In this document: positions 25,684-33,970 of the stretch, in pieces
Layout of the letters: each line of letters opens with the position of its first letter
Numbering within the stretch: the first letter of the stretch is position 1
Assembly (NCBI GenBank): GCA_050954785.1
Contig: JBPBQO010000192.1
Coordinates: 1-64,000, forward strand
Direction of reading: 5' to 3'
Length of the DNA: 64,000 nucleotides
Source of the DNA: Lichenicola sp050954785
GTDB lineage: Bacteria > Pseudomonadota > Alphaproteobacteria > Acetobacterales > Acetobacteraceae
The notes under the pieces: generated by a model
Told to the model about the DNA's origin: nothing
What the model saw: only the letters and a program-made list of their open reading frames with translations
Database searches by the model: none
Translations under genes and position numbers: made by a program

Positions 25684-27177
25684 TTGCCAGAAAGCCTCGA
25701 CGCCGCGATCGGCCGGATCGAAACCGCCGAATTTCTCGACCTTCCCGCGCACGTACTCGGCAGGGCGATTTCCCGGACCGGGCAGATCGGCGGCAAACCG
25801 ACGAAAACCCTGGCAAACACTTTGCATGGTCGCCCGTACGGTCATCCGGTCCATCCGCTGATCGTGGCGGTGCCCATCGGCACCTGGACGTTGGCGCTCG
25901 GCCTCGACCTGCTCGGCGCCGTCGGCCTCGTGCGCCGGCGCAATGCCTTCCCCGCCGCCGATATCGCACTGATGGCCGGCTCGGTCGGAGCGGCCGCGGC
26001 GATCGCGACGGGCCTGGCGGACTGGCAGCACCTGAACGGACGCGACCGGCGTGTCGGGCTGGTGCATGGTTCGGTCAACATCACCGCGACGGCGCTGAAC
26101 CTATGGTCCAGCAGCCTGCGTCGACGGGGACGCCGCAGCGCAGGCGTGCTGGTCAGCGTGACCGCCTATGCCTGCATGAGCGTCGGCGGGTACCTCGGCG
26201 GTCACCTCGTCTATCGCCGCCGTGCCGCCGTCGATCATGCCGATCGCAGTCCAGTGCCGCGCGAGTTCACCGAAGTGGCGAATTTGGCCGATTTGATCGA
26301 CAACAAGCCGCATCTCGTGACGGTATGGGATGACGTTGCGCGCGCCGATATCGGCATCGCGCTGGTGCGCCAGGGCATGCGCGTCCATGCCATGGGTGCG
26401 CGTTGCTCGCATGCCGGCGGCCCGCTGGACCAGGGCTGGGTGCTGAACGGCACGCTCGTCTGCCCCTGGCACGGCTCGCAATACGATCTGGAAACCGGGC
26501 AGCCGTCCGTCGGTCCATCCACCTGCCCGCAGCCCCGGTACGAAGTGCGCCTGCGAGACGGCGCCGTCGAACTACGGCGAGAGCAAGAACCCGGCGATCA
26601 GGTGGTGACCTCCACGTCGTTGAAATCCGAACCGGCTGCGGTCCGGGTGAGCAGGCCGGACGATTTCCCCCGATCGACGCCGAATGGCGAGCCCGGACGT
26701 ACCGCCACCGAAGTCCTTTTCGAACACCACGAGCTGATCCGGCGTCTGTTCGAACGTACGCTCGCAATGACGGGTGACAGCGCGGAGCGTCACGACCTGA
26801 TGCGCACGCTAGCGGCCGAACTGGACATCCATGAGGCTGTTGAGGACGCCATCTTTTACCCCGCCGTTCGGCGCGTCAGTGAGGATACCGAGATTGCCTA
26901 CGCCGAACACGGCGTGCTTGCAGACCTGCTCGCTGCAACCGTAAAGTTTCCGCTTGGCAGCACCGAGTTCCAGGAACATCTGACAGCGCTTCAGGCAGCC
27001 TTTCTGCATCATGCGGGTTCGGAGGAAAACTCCATGTTCAAGGAGGCGGGGCGTCTCAGCATCGCCCGACTGACCGAGCTTGGCGCCGAACTGGACCACA
27101 TGCTCGACAAGGAACGCACCTCCCGCGCACGCCAAGCGTTCCGGTCCCTGAAGATCAGGCTCCTCGAACGCTCCTGA
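25684..27177 (+). CDS. DUF2231-Rieske-hemerythrin fusion protein
   Basis: A 497-residue three-part protein. Residues about 45-180: DUF2231 membrane domain with its hallmark YGHPVHPLIVAVPIG and four hydrophobic segments. Residues about 195-290: Rieske [2Fe-2S] domain, ligands CSH and CPWHGSQYD. Residues about 335-470: hemerythrin-like domain with EHHELIRR, DIHEAVEDAIFYP, YAEHGVL and HHAGSEEN supplying His and Glu for a di-iron site. Start: a TTG at 25684 with GGAG seven bases upstream; the longer frame from 25555 has no ribosome site and runs into the palindromic element. It probably links membrane electron transfer to oxygen, NO or redox sensing; role inferred. Confidence 0.9.
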   Translation: MPESLDAAIGRIETAEFLDLPAHVLGRAISRTGQIGGKPTKTLANTLHGRPYGHPVHPLIVAVPIGTWTLALGLDLLGAVGLVRRRNAFPAADIALMAGSVGAAAAIATGLADWQHLNGRDRRVGLVHGSVNITATALNLWSSSLRRRGRRSAGVLVSVTAYACMSVGGYLGGHLVYRRRAAVDHADRSPVPREFTEVANLADLIDNKPHLVTVWDDVARADIGIALVRQGMRVHAMGARCSHAGGPLDQGWVLNGTLVCPWHGSQYDLETGQPSVGPSTCPQPRYEVRLRDGAVELRREQEPGDQVVTSTSLKSEPAAVRVSRPDDFPRSTPNGEPGRTATEVLFEHHELIRRLFERTLAMTGDSAERHDLMRTLAAELDIHEAVEDAIFYPAVRRVSEDTEIAYAEHGVLADLLAATVKFPLGSTEFQEHLTALQAAFLHHAGSEENSMFKEAGRLSIARLTELGAELDHMLDKERTSRARQAFRSLKIRLLERS

Positions 27178-27195
27178 ACGTGCCTTCCACCGTGG

Positions 27196-28275
27196 CTATA
27201 TCCCGGCCACCGCATCGGCGACGGCCTTGCCGCAGGCCTCGGTCCCGGCACTGCCGCCGACATCGCGTGTGCGGGTTCGGGCATCCACCAGCGTCGTTTC
27301 GATTGCGCGCATCACGGCGGCGGCGGCCTCTTCCTCGCCCAGATGGTCGAGCATCATCGCCAGCGACCAGATCTCGCCGATCGGGTTGGCGATCCTCTGG
27401 CCGGCGATGTCCGGCGCAGACCCATGCACCGGCTCGAACAGCGACGGGAACCGTCCTTCCGGATTGAGGTTGCCGGACGGCGCGATCCCGATCGTGCCGG
27501 TGCAGGCCGGGCCGAGATCGGACAGGATGTCGCCGAACAGGTTCGATGCCACCACCACGTTGAAGCGGTCCGGACTGAGCACGAACCGCGCCGCCAATAT
27601 GTCGATGTGGTAGCTGTCATGCCGGATGTCGGGATAATGCTGCGCCATCTCCAGCACGCGCTCGTCCCAGTACGGCATCGAGATCGCGATACCGTTCGAC
27701 TTGGTCGCGGACGTCAGGTGTTTTTTCGGCGTGGTGCGTGCAAGCTCGAATGCATAACGCAGGATCCGGTCCACCCCATGCCGGCTCATGACCGTTTCCT
27801 GGATGACGATCTCGCGTTCTGTGCCCGCATACATGCGCCCGCCCAGCGCGGTGTATTCGCCCTCGGTATTTTCCCGCACGACCCAGAAATCGATCGATCC
27901 CGGCTCGCGTCCCGCCAGCGGGCACGGCACCCCCGGCATCAGACGCACCGGCCGCAGATTGACGTACTGGTCGTATTCGCGCCGGAATTGCAGCAGCGAT
28001 CCCCACAGCGAAACATGGTCCGGCACTTTCGCCGGCCACCCGACCGCGCCGAACAGGATCGCCGATGGCTGGCCGATCCGTTCCTTCCAGTCCTCCGGCA
28101 TCATGCGTCCGTGCCGTGCGTACCAGTCGCAACTGGCGAAGTCGTGCCATTGCTGCTCGAAGCGGATGCCGAACCGTTTCGACACCGCCTCCATCACCCG
28201 GACCGCCTCCGGCATCACCTCGTTGCCGATGCCGTCTCCGGGAATGATCGCGATGCTGTAGGTCCGGTCGGTCAC
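27196..28275 (-). CDS. D-malate/tartrate dehydrogenase (decarboxylating)
   Basis: A 359-residue member of the isocitrate/isopropylmalate dehydrogenase family. It has IPGDGIGNEV at the N terminus, FGAVGWPAKVPDHVSLWGSL and RENTEGEYTALGGRM, the substrate loop pattern of DmlA and tartrate dehydrogenase, and SNLFGDILSDLGP for metal and NAD binding. It oxidises D-malate or tartrate to keto acid and CO2 with NAD+. The gene is upstream of the decayed aldehyde dehydrogenase on the same strand, suggesting a former catabolic operon. It converges with the fusion gene, with 18 bases between stops. Confidence 0.92.
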   Translation of the reverse strand: MTDRTYSIAIIPGDGIGNEVMPEAVRVMEAVSKRFGIRFEQQWHDFASCDWYARHGRMMPEDWKERIGQPSAILFGAVGWPAKVPDHVSLWGSLLQFRREYDQYVNLRPVRLMPGVPCPLAGREPGSIDFWVVRENTEGEYTALGGRMYAGTEREIVIQETVMSRHGVDRILRYAFELARTTPKKHLTSATKSNGIAISMPYWDERVLEMAQHYPDIRHDSYHIDILAARFVLSPDRFNVVVASNLFGDILSDLGPACTGTIGIAPSGNLNPEGRFPSLFEPVHGSAPDIAGQRIANPIGEIWSLAMMLDHLGEEEAAAAVMRAIETTLVDARTRTRDVGGSAGTEACGKAVADAVAGI

Positions 28276-28288
28276 GTCGATGCTCCGT

Positions 28289-28814
28289 TCACAGGCTTTT
28301 CAAGCCGCCGATATGGAAGGACTTCAGCTCGAGACACTCCTCGATGCCGACGCTGCCGCCCTCACGTCCAAACCCGGACTGCTTGATGCCGCCGGCACTC
28401 TGCCGCATCAGCAATGCGCCGATCCGCGTCGAGCCGGTGAACGAGATATTGCGCACCAACGGATTGGCGGTCAGTTCGCCGCCGATCGCTTCCGGCCGGC
28501 CGGTGACGATACTCGGCACCCCCGCCGGCAGGCCTGCGCGCTCGGCCAATGCCGCCAGCGCCAGCGCTGAAAACGGCGTCAGGTCGGCACGTTCGGCCAC
28601 GGTGCGCCGGCTCCAGGCGGGAAAGGCGTGTGCCGCCGTATCGATCGCCGTGCGTGGCTCGGGCACGTCGCAATCCGGGACCGGTCGATCACCCGCGCGG
28701 TCGCCGGGTTGTCGACCGTGAGCACGGCTCCGTCGGCAGCGTCGATCCAGGCGCCATCGACGAATGCCTGCTGGCGCCACAGGAAATGTCGTCGAGGCCC
28801 GGGATATCGTTCAT
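28289..28814 (-). pseudogene. Aldehyde (succinate-semialdehyde-type) dehydrogenase remnant
   Basis: Only pieces of an about 480-residue NAD(P)-aldehyde dehydrogenase remain. N-terminal piece: LWRQQAFVDGAWIDAADGAV, then AAHAFPAWSRRTVAERA. Middle piece: ALAERAGLPAGVPSIVTG and VRNISFTGSTRIG. C-terminal piece: GIKQSGFGREGGSVGIEECL. The catalytic Cys region and most of the centre are missing, and frames change near 28680 and 28780. The pieces keep the correct order on one strand, so this is decay by deletion, not rearrangement. It lies between the malate dehydrogenase and GNAT genes. Confidence 0.85.
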
Positions 28815-28834
28815 GCGAACGGCTCCATTGCGGC

Positions 28835-29710
28835 TCAACCGAGCGCCTGGCTGCACAAGGCAAAGCGCCGCACACCTTCGTCCGGCAATGGTCGCTGCAG
28901 CCCCGCCGCCATGCAGGCGACCGTATCCACGCGCGGCAGGCCGATCTCGTCGAGCCAGGCAGAGAGACCGCTTTCCACCGGGATGTCGAGCCGCACGAAC
29001 TGGCCGGTCTTCGATCCGATCCAGTGCGCGATCAAGGCCTTGGCGCCGTCCTGGCTCGGCGCCACCACCGGTCCGATCACCAGCCCGCGCCCGAACCGCC
29101 GGCAGAACGCATAGCCGACGATCTCGCCTGCCTGGTCGAGTGCGATGACCTCGCCGATGCCGGCCAGGGCGTCGAGCAACGGGCCGCGGTCGAGGCCTGT
29201 CGCCGCGCGATCGCAAGCCGTAAGGAGCGGACCGTCATTGCGGCCGACCGGGCGCAGCCTTGTTTCCGGCTTGAGAGCCACCGTCGGGATCGCCCCGGCC
29301 GACCCCTGCCGCTGCTCGGCCGCACCGGTGGTCGCGTATCCCAGCTTCTCATAAAGCGGCAGCCCGGCCGGTGTCGCGTTCAGCAGTACGGTTCGCCTGG
29401 CCAGACGCTCCATCCCAGCCTGCATCAGCCGTCGGCCCAGGCCCTTGCCCTGCTGGCTGTCCGACACGATCACCATGCCGAGCGTGGCCGCATCCGCGCC
29501 ATAGAGCCACCACATGACGCTGCCGATGACGGTCCCGGTTTCGTCACATGCGACCAGCCCGGCGCCGAGCATCAGCATGAAACGCCAATCCTCCAGGCGG
29601 TGCGGCCATTTCAGTGCCAGGGTGAGGCCGTGCACCGCTTCCAGATCGTCCGCCTTCATGTCCCGGAGCGCAGTCGTTTTCTGTCCGCTGCGACCGGTGG
29701 ACGGTGTCAT
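28835..29710 (-). CDS. Tandem GNAT-family acetyltransferase
   Basis: A 291-residue protein. The first GNAT domain (about 10-135) has the acetyl-CoA motif LGMVIVSDSQQGKGLGRRLM (Q-x-x-G-x-G/L). The second half (about 160-280) is a weaker GNAT domain (EIVGYAFCRRFGRGLVIGPV), typical of the two-domain acetyltransferases whose C half resembles YitH/HSE. The start at 29710 follows the family N terminus and overlaps the edge of the decayed dehalogenase region; the longer upstream frame is not coding. It is the only intact gene between two pseudogenes. Substrate unknown. Confidence 0.85.
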   Translation of the reverse strand: MTPSTGRSGQKTTALRDMKADDLEAVHGLTLALKWPHRLEDWRFMLMLGAGLVACDETGTVIGSVMWWLYGADAATLGMVIVSDSQQGKGLGRRLMQAGMERLARRTVLLNATPAGLPLYEKLGYATTGAAEQRQGSAGAIPTVALKPETRLRPVGRNDGPLLTACDRAATGLDRGPLLDALAGIGEVIALDQAGEIVGYAFCRRFGRGLVIGPVVAPSQDGAKALIAHWIGSKTGQFVRLDIPVESGLSAWLDEIGLPRVDTVACMAAGLQRPLPDEGVRRFALCSQALG

Positions 29711-29929
29711 GCTCGTATTCTCCGAAAGATCGCAAAACTCATCGACGTCCGCCGTTCGCGTGGTGGTGGCAAAGGATCGTGACACCGGCAGGGTTCTCCC
29801 CGAACCGGTGGCGGATCGACCGGACAGTGTGGTTCGATCCGCGGTTCGCAGCGCCGCCTGCGCCCGGCCGGACAGGCCACGATAGACGGCAATCGGCCGG
29901 GCCAAAATCGCGCCGCTGTCGCATGCGGG

Positions 29930-30510
29930 TTCAGCGCGGTGTCGACGCTCCGGAACATTGTCTGGATGCGGCGAAGCTGGTCGCGCGAGCGCTGCTCCAG
30001 CCTCGATGCCGGCACGGCACGCCGATGTCGCACGCCGACATCAGGTCGTAGCGCAGGCTGGATGACACGTGCAGCACGTCCTCCGGATTGAAGTCGAGGC
30101 TGTCGAGCATGAACTCGAATGCACGCAGGCGCGGCGTGTAGGCCTGTCCCTGTTGCGTCGTATACACCCGGCGGAACGGCACCGATCTTGTCCACGTTGC
30201 TTTGGGTCTGGTCGTCGGATGCATTCGACAGAATCACCAGCGGAATTACTCGGGCCACTTTCGCCAGGCCAGCCGGCATGTCGGCACAGCCTTGGTAGAG
30301 TCTCTGGGCGGTCTCGATGTCGAACGTGATGCTCCAGCACCAGGTAGTGCGCTCGTCCAGCCAACAGGCGGTGAAGTCGGCCACGCACCGTTCCATGGCC
30401 GTGGATGGAGCCGCATCGCTGAACAGCGTCCATGCCATGTCCGTCATCTGGAAGCGGGTCAACGCGCCGTAACGGTCGAACGTGACGAACTTCGGGATGA
30501 ACGGCGCCAT
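29930..30510 (-). pseudogene. Type II haloacid dehalogenase remnant
   Basis: Start MAPFIPKFVTFDRYGALTRF fits the HAD nucleophile motif (normally FDCYGTL), so the Asp is kept. Later parts DMPAGLAKVARVIPLVILSN and SNASDDQTQSNVDKIGA match motif II. A frame change near 30180 leads to PRLRAFEFMLDSLDFNPEDV and LHVSSSLRYDLMSA in another frame (motif III region), and another follows. About 60 residues after ADFTACWLDE are missing. Such enzymes remove halogen from 2-haloacids. The gene is clearly inactive. Confidence 0.8.
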
Positions 30511-30962
30511 GAGTGAAACCGATTTCCCGAACGGCAATGGGATCGGCCTGACCATTAAGACACAGGCGGCATGGCATCTCGTGGCGAATTGCCATCGACG
30601 CCGCGCACAGTCTGCCTTTCCACGGACGATCCAGCGCAGGAACTAGTTAGGGGGTGTTTAATAAGCATATGCCAATAAAACAGGCGCTATTATTAAGCAG
30701 ATTGGAATTTCGCCTCAATGTGATTAAAAAGCTGACAGTAAAATCTCGAAGCAAGGGTGGCCGAAGATAATCGACGCCGTTACAATAGGCAGTCTGGCAG
30801 AGCGTGCCATATTTGATAGAAGAGACGCAGATTTGAAAGCCATCATTGGGATGCTCTTCAGAACATGCAGCGTTCTCAATGACATAGTGGCTCTCGAAAC
30901 GATACCGGCATGTTCGGCCGCCAGGGATAGCGCCTTTCCAGGCTCGATTAGAAGGGATGACC
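30511..30962. other. Gene-free upstream region of the TonB receptor, 452 bp
   Basis: The stretch 30640-30800 is AT-rich (for example around ggggtgtttaataagcat) and probably carries the promoter of the receptor gene. No Fur box or small RNA could be read with confidence, and no ORF looks coding. Confidence 0.45.
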
Positions 30963-33692
30963 ATGACTGCTAGACGAATGGCTAAACTCGGCATTGCCAT
31001 GAGTACCGGAGGACAGGCCCCGGTGGTTCGTACGGCCCGCAAGACCGGAATGCTGACCATCACCAGCTTCCGGCGCCTGTTGCTGTTGACGGCCTGCCCG
31101 GTCGCCATCGCCGCGGCGACGGTATCGGCCCGCGCCCAGACCAGTGCTCCTGCGACGACCCCTGCACCGGCAGCCGCGCACCACCGCCATACAGGCCGGA
31201 ACGCAAAGCATCCCGCCAGCAGCATCGCGGGTCATACCGCCCAGGGCGCCGGTGCAGTCGCCGCGACCGGAACCGCAGCCGCGATCGATCCGTCCGCCGT
31301 CCCGGCCAGCAGCGCGCCCACCGGCCTGGCCGACACCGGTTCCGGCATGGCCACGCCGGCCGCAGCGGATGCGGGCGAGAGCATCATCGTCACCGGCACG
31401 CGCAGCCTCAACAAGAAAGCCCGCGACAGCACCAGCCCGATCGACGTGATTTCGGCGACTACGCTGCGCCGCTCCGGCCAACCGAACCTGGGCGACCAGC
31501 TCGTCCGCACCGATCCCTCGATCAACATCGCGGCGATGGGCTCCGACACCGCCGCGCTGACTGCCGCGATCCAGCTTCGCGGCCTGAGCGGCAACGAGGT
31601 CCTGGTGCTGGTCGACGGCAAGCGCCGGCATACGACAGCGAACATAACCGCCGATGCCGGTCCCGAGCAGGGCGCCACGCCGGTCGACATCAACATGATC
31701 CCGGCCGCCGCGATCGACCATATTGAGGTGCTGCGCGACGGCGCCGCCGCACAGTATGGTTCCGATGCGATCGCCGGCGTGGTCAACATCATCCTCAAGA
31801 AAACCGACCATGGCGGCTCTGCCAGCGCTTTCAGCGGCGCCAACGCCTATAATGGCGATGGCTGGCAGTACCAGCTCGACGCAGACAAGGGCGCGTCGTT
31901 CGGCCAGGATGGCTACGTCCATATCGGCGGCCAGTTCTATCACGCCGACCATTTCGTGGCTCAAGCCGTCGATGACCGTGCCGCGGCGGGTAACTTCCCT
32001 GCCAATTCGAACAAGATCAACGGCCAGCCGGAAGAAACCCGCGAGACGCTGAGCGTCGAATTCGGCAAGACCTTGCTTCCGGACCTGTTCGGCGGCGTGC
32101 GCGGCTACGGGCTCATCACCTATGGCCATCGGCACAGCGAGGCGTACGAGAATTACCGGACGCCGACCAAGCTTCCGCAAATCTATCCGTACGGCTTCTC
32201 GCCGTTGGAGACCAATGAGGAAAACGATTATGCGGCGACGATCGGCGTCAAGGCGGACGACTTCTTCGGGTTCCATGCCGACCTGAGCTCGACCTACGGT
32301 GCCGACCAGACCAACATCGGCAACAAGCATACCGGCAACCCCAATCTCTATGCGGACGGCTACCCGGAATACGGATATGCGATTGGTTCCACTCCGACGA
32401 CCGTGCTGGCCCAGAGCCAGACCAACGCGCAGTGGACCAACAACGCCGATTTCACCAAGCCGCTCACATTCATGGGCAAGAACATGACCATCGCGTTCGG
32501 TGCGGAGGAGCGCAGCGAGAACTACTCGCTCGGTGCCGGCAGTCCGGCCTCGTACCTGCTCGGCGGCACCCAGGGTTTCGCCGGCCTGCTGCCGGCCAAT
32601 GCCGGTCGCTTCAGCCGCAACGTCTGGGCTGCCTACGGTGACTACGACGTCCATCCGCTCACGCATTGGGACATCGATATCGCCGGCAGGTTCGAGCACT
32701 ACACCGATTTCGGCAACACCGAGAACGGCAAGATCTCGACCCGTTACGACTTCACCAAATGGTTTGCATTGCGTGGTACCATCAGCAACGGCACCCGCGC
32801 ACCGACGCTCGCCGAGGAAAACTACAGCTCGCTCAACGTCTCGCCAACCGGCGCCAGCGGCATTCTCGCGGTCAGTTCGGCCGCGGCGCAATCGATCGGC
32901 GCTGTGCCCCTCAAGCCCGAGCGTTCCACAAATGCCAGCGCCGGATTCGTGCTTGAGCCGATGCGCAACATGAGCATCACCGCCGACATCTACCAGATCA
33001 ACATCCGCGATCGCATCGTCGGTGCCGGCGGTGTCACCGGCACGAGCGCGGCGAAGGCGATCGACCTGACCGGTGCTACCCTGCCAGAGGGCATCCAACT
33101 GTCCGACGTTTCCGCCTACTACTTCGCCAACGGTGCCAGCACGCGCACCCAGGGCATCGACATCAACGCCAACTACTTCACCGATTTCCGGCAGTACGGA
33201 ACCGTCACCTGGACCGCCGGTCTCGACCTCAACCGGACCCGCATCCATCATGTCGGATCCGATGCATTCGGCAATCCTTTCCTAACCGCGCAGGGGATCG
33301 GCTACCTGACCACGGCGTCACCGCGCTCGAAGATCATCCTCAACGCGTTCTGGAAGATCGGGAAGTTCGACGTCAACGTGCGCCAGACCCGCTATGGCCA
33401 GACCACGAACGACGTGACCTACGAGGACCAGGCACCCGCAGATCTGCAATATTCCGGTTCGCAGTTCTACGAGTTCAAGAACACGCCGCGCTGGCTGACC
33501 GATCTCGAAGTCGGCTACCAGATCGCACCGCGCTGGCATATGGCTGTCGGCGGCAACAATCTGTTCAACGTGCGCCCGCGCCGCCTGACGGCCGAGACCT
33601 CCTATCTCGGTGTCGCCTATTACGACACCACCTCGTCCCAGGTGCCGATCACCGGCGGCTTCTATTACGGCCGCGTCAACTTCACGTTCTAA
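30963..33692 (+). CDS. TonB-dependent outer-membrane receptor
   Basis: A 909-residue receptor. After a long N-region, a signal peptide is seen around LLLLTACPVAIAAATVSARAQ, then an Ala/Pro/Thr-rich linker, a probable TonB box ESIIVTGTR, a plug domain (about 145-260, with LRGLSGNEVLVLVDGKRR and VLRDGAAAQYGSDAIAGVVN) and a 22-strand-type barrel ending YYGRVNFTF with the terminal Phe. Substrate is unknown; iron chelates, vitamin B12 or sugars are possible. Start 30963 has GAAGGG upstream; ATG 31050 (MLTITSFRR) would give a conventional signal peptide. A strong hairpin follows the stop. Confidence 0.93.
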   Translation: MTARRMAKLGIAMSTGGQAPVVRTARKTGMLTITSFRRLLLLTACPVAIAAATVSARAQTSAPATTPAPAAAHHRHTGRNAKHPASSIAGHTAQGAGAVAATGTAAAIDPSAVPASSAPTGLADTGSGMATPAAADAGESIIVTGTRSLNKKARDSTSPIDVISATTLRRSGQPNLGDQLVRTDPSINIAAMGSDTAALTAAIQLRGLSGNEVLVLVDGKRRHTTANITADAGPEQGATPVDINMIPAAAIDHIEVLRDGAAAQYGSDAIAGVVNIILKKTDHGGSASAFSGANAYNGDGWQYQLDADKGASFGQDGYVHIGGQFYHADHFVAQAVDDRAAAGNFPANSNKINGQPEETRETLSVEFGKTLLPDLFGGVRGYGLITYGHRHSEAYENYRTPTKLPQIYPYGFSPLETNEENDYAATIGVKADDFFGFHADLSSTYGADQTNIGNKHTGNPNLYADGYPEYGYAIGSTPTTVLAQSQTNAQWTNNADFTKPLTFMGKNMTIAFGAEERSENYSLGAGSPASYLLGGTQGFAGLLPANAGRFSRNVWAAYGDYDVHPLTHWDIDIAGRFEHYTDFGNTENGKISTRYDFTKWFALRGTISNGTRAPTLAEENYSSLNVSPTGASGILAVSSAAAQSIGAVPLKPERSTNASAGFVLEPMRNMSITADIYQINIRDRIVGAGGVTGTSAAKAIDLTGATLPEGIQLSDVSAYYFANGASTRTQGIDINANYFTDFRQYGTVTWTAGLDLNRTRIHHVGSDAFGNPFLTAQGIGYLTTASPRSKIILNAFWKIGKFDVNVRQTRYGQTTNDVTYEDQAPADLQYSGSQFYEFKNTPRWLTDLEVGYQIAPRWHMAVGGNNLFNVRPRRLTAETSYLGVAYYDTTSSQVPITGGFYYGRVNFTF

Positions 33693-33709
33693 CCACTTTG
33701 TTCAGAGAT

Positions 33710-33743
33710 GACGCCGGTCGCCATGGCGGCCGGCGTCTCTTCG
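33710..33743 (+). terminator. Hairpin terminator after the TonB receptor gene
   Basis: A nearly perfect 28-base inverted repeat, 33710-33737 (arms gacgccgg and ccggcgtc, pairing inward through gcc/ggc), is followed by tcttcgg. It begins 17 bases after the receptor stop. The T run is short, so termination may be partial. Confidence 0.6.
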
Positions 33744-33784
33744 GTCCAGCCGTGCATCAACGGCACGGTCGTCGGCACCATCGA

Positions 33785-33970
33785 TTACCTGAGCGGATCG
33801 GTCGAAAAGAGCGGCTCGTCATCGGATGCAGGCGGTGGCGAAGGGTCGCCCGGACGACGGGCAGGGGAGCCATCGATCGCTGTATCGCCCGGGACGATCG
33901 GCATGGGCTCGTCCGGCTCGATGTCGATGATCGGTATGCCGCCTGTCGGCAGCGACGGAATTGCAGGCAT
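33785..33970 (-). CDS. Small acidic Pro-rich hypothetical protein
   Basis: A 61-residue protein (MPAIPSLPTGGIPIIDIEPD followed by a Pro/Asp-rich tail). The ATG at 33970 has AGGTGAG six bases upstream, which favours translation. No domain, signal peptide or membrane segment. The opposite strand is also open here, so the call is uncertain. Confidence 0.4.
   Translation of the reverse strand: MPAIPSLPTGGIPIIDIEPDEPMPIVPGDTAIDGSPARRPGDPSPPPASDDEPLFSTDPLR

Noticed and set aside
27343..28386. 347-codon plus-strand ORF across the malate dehydrogenase gene
   Set aside because: A mirror of the real minus-strand gene, with His/Arg-rich composition typical of antisense frames in GC-rich DNA.
30957..30962. 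Earlier ATG two codons upstream of the TonB receptor start
   Set aside because: It sits too close to the GAAGGG ribosome site; 30963 has better spacing.
30647..31225. 192-codon minus-strand ORF overlapping the TonB receptor start
   Set aside because: It runs antisense to the receptor signal region and through the AT-rich promoter; the receptor is clearly the real gene.
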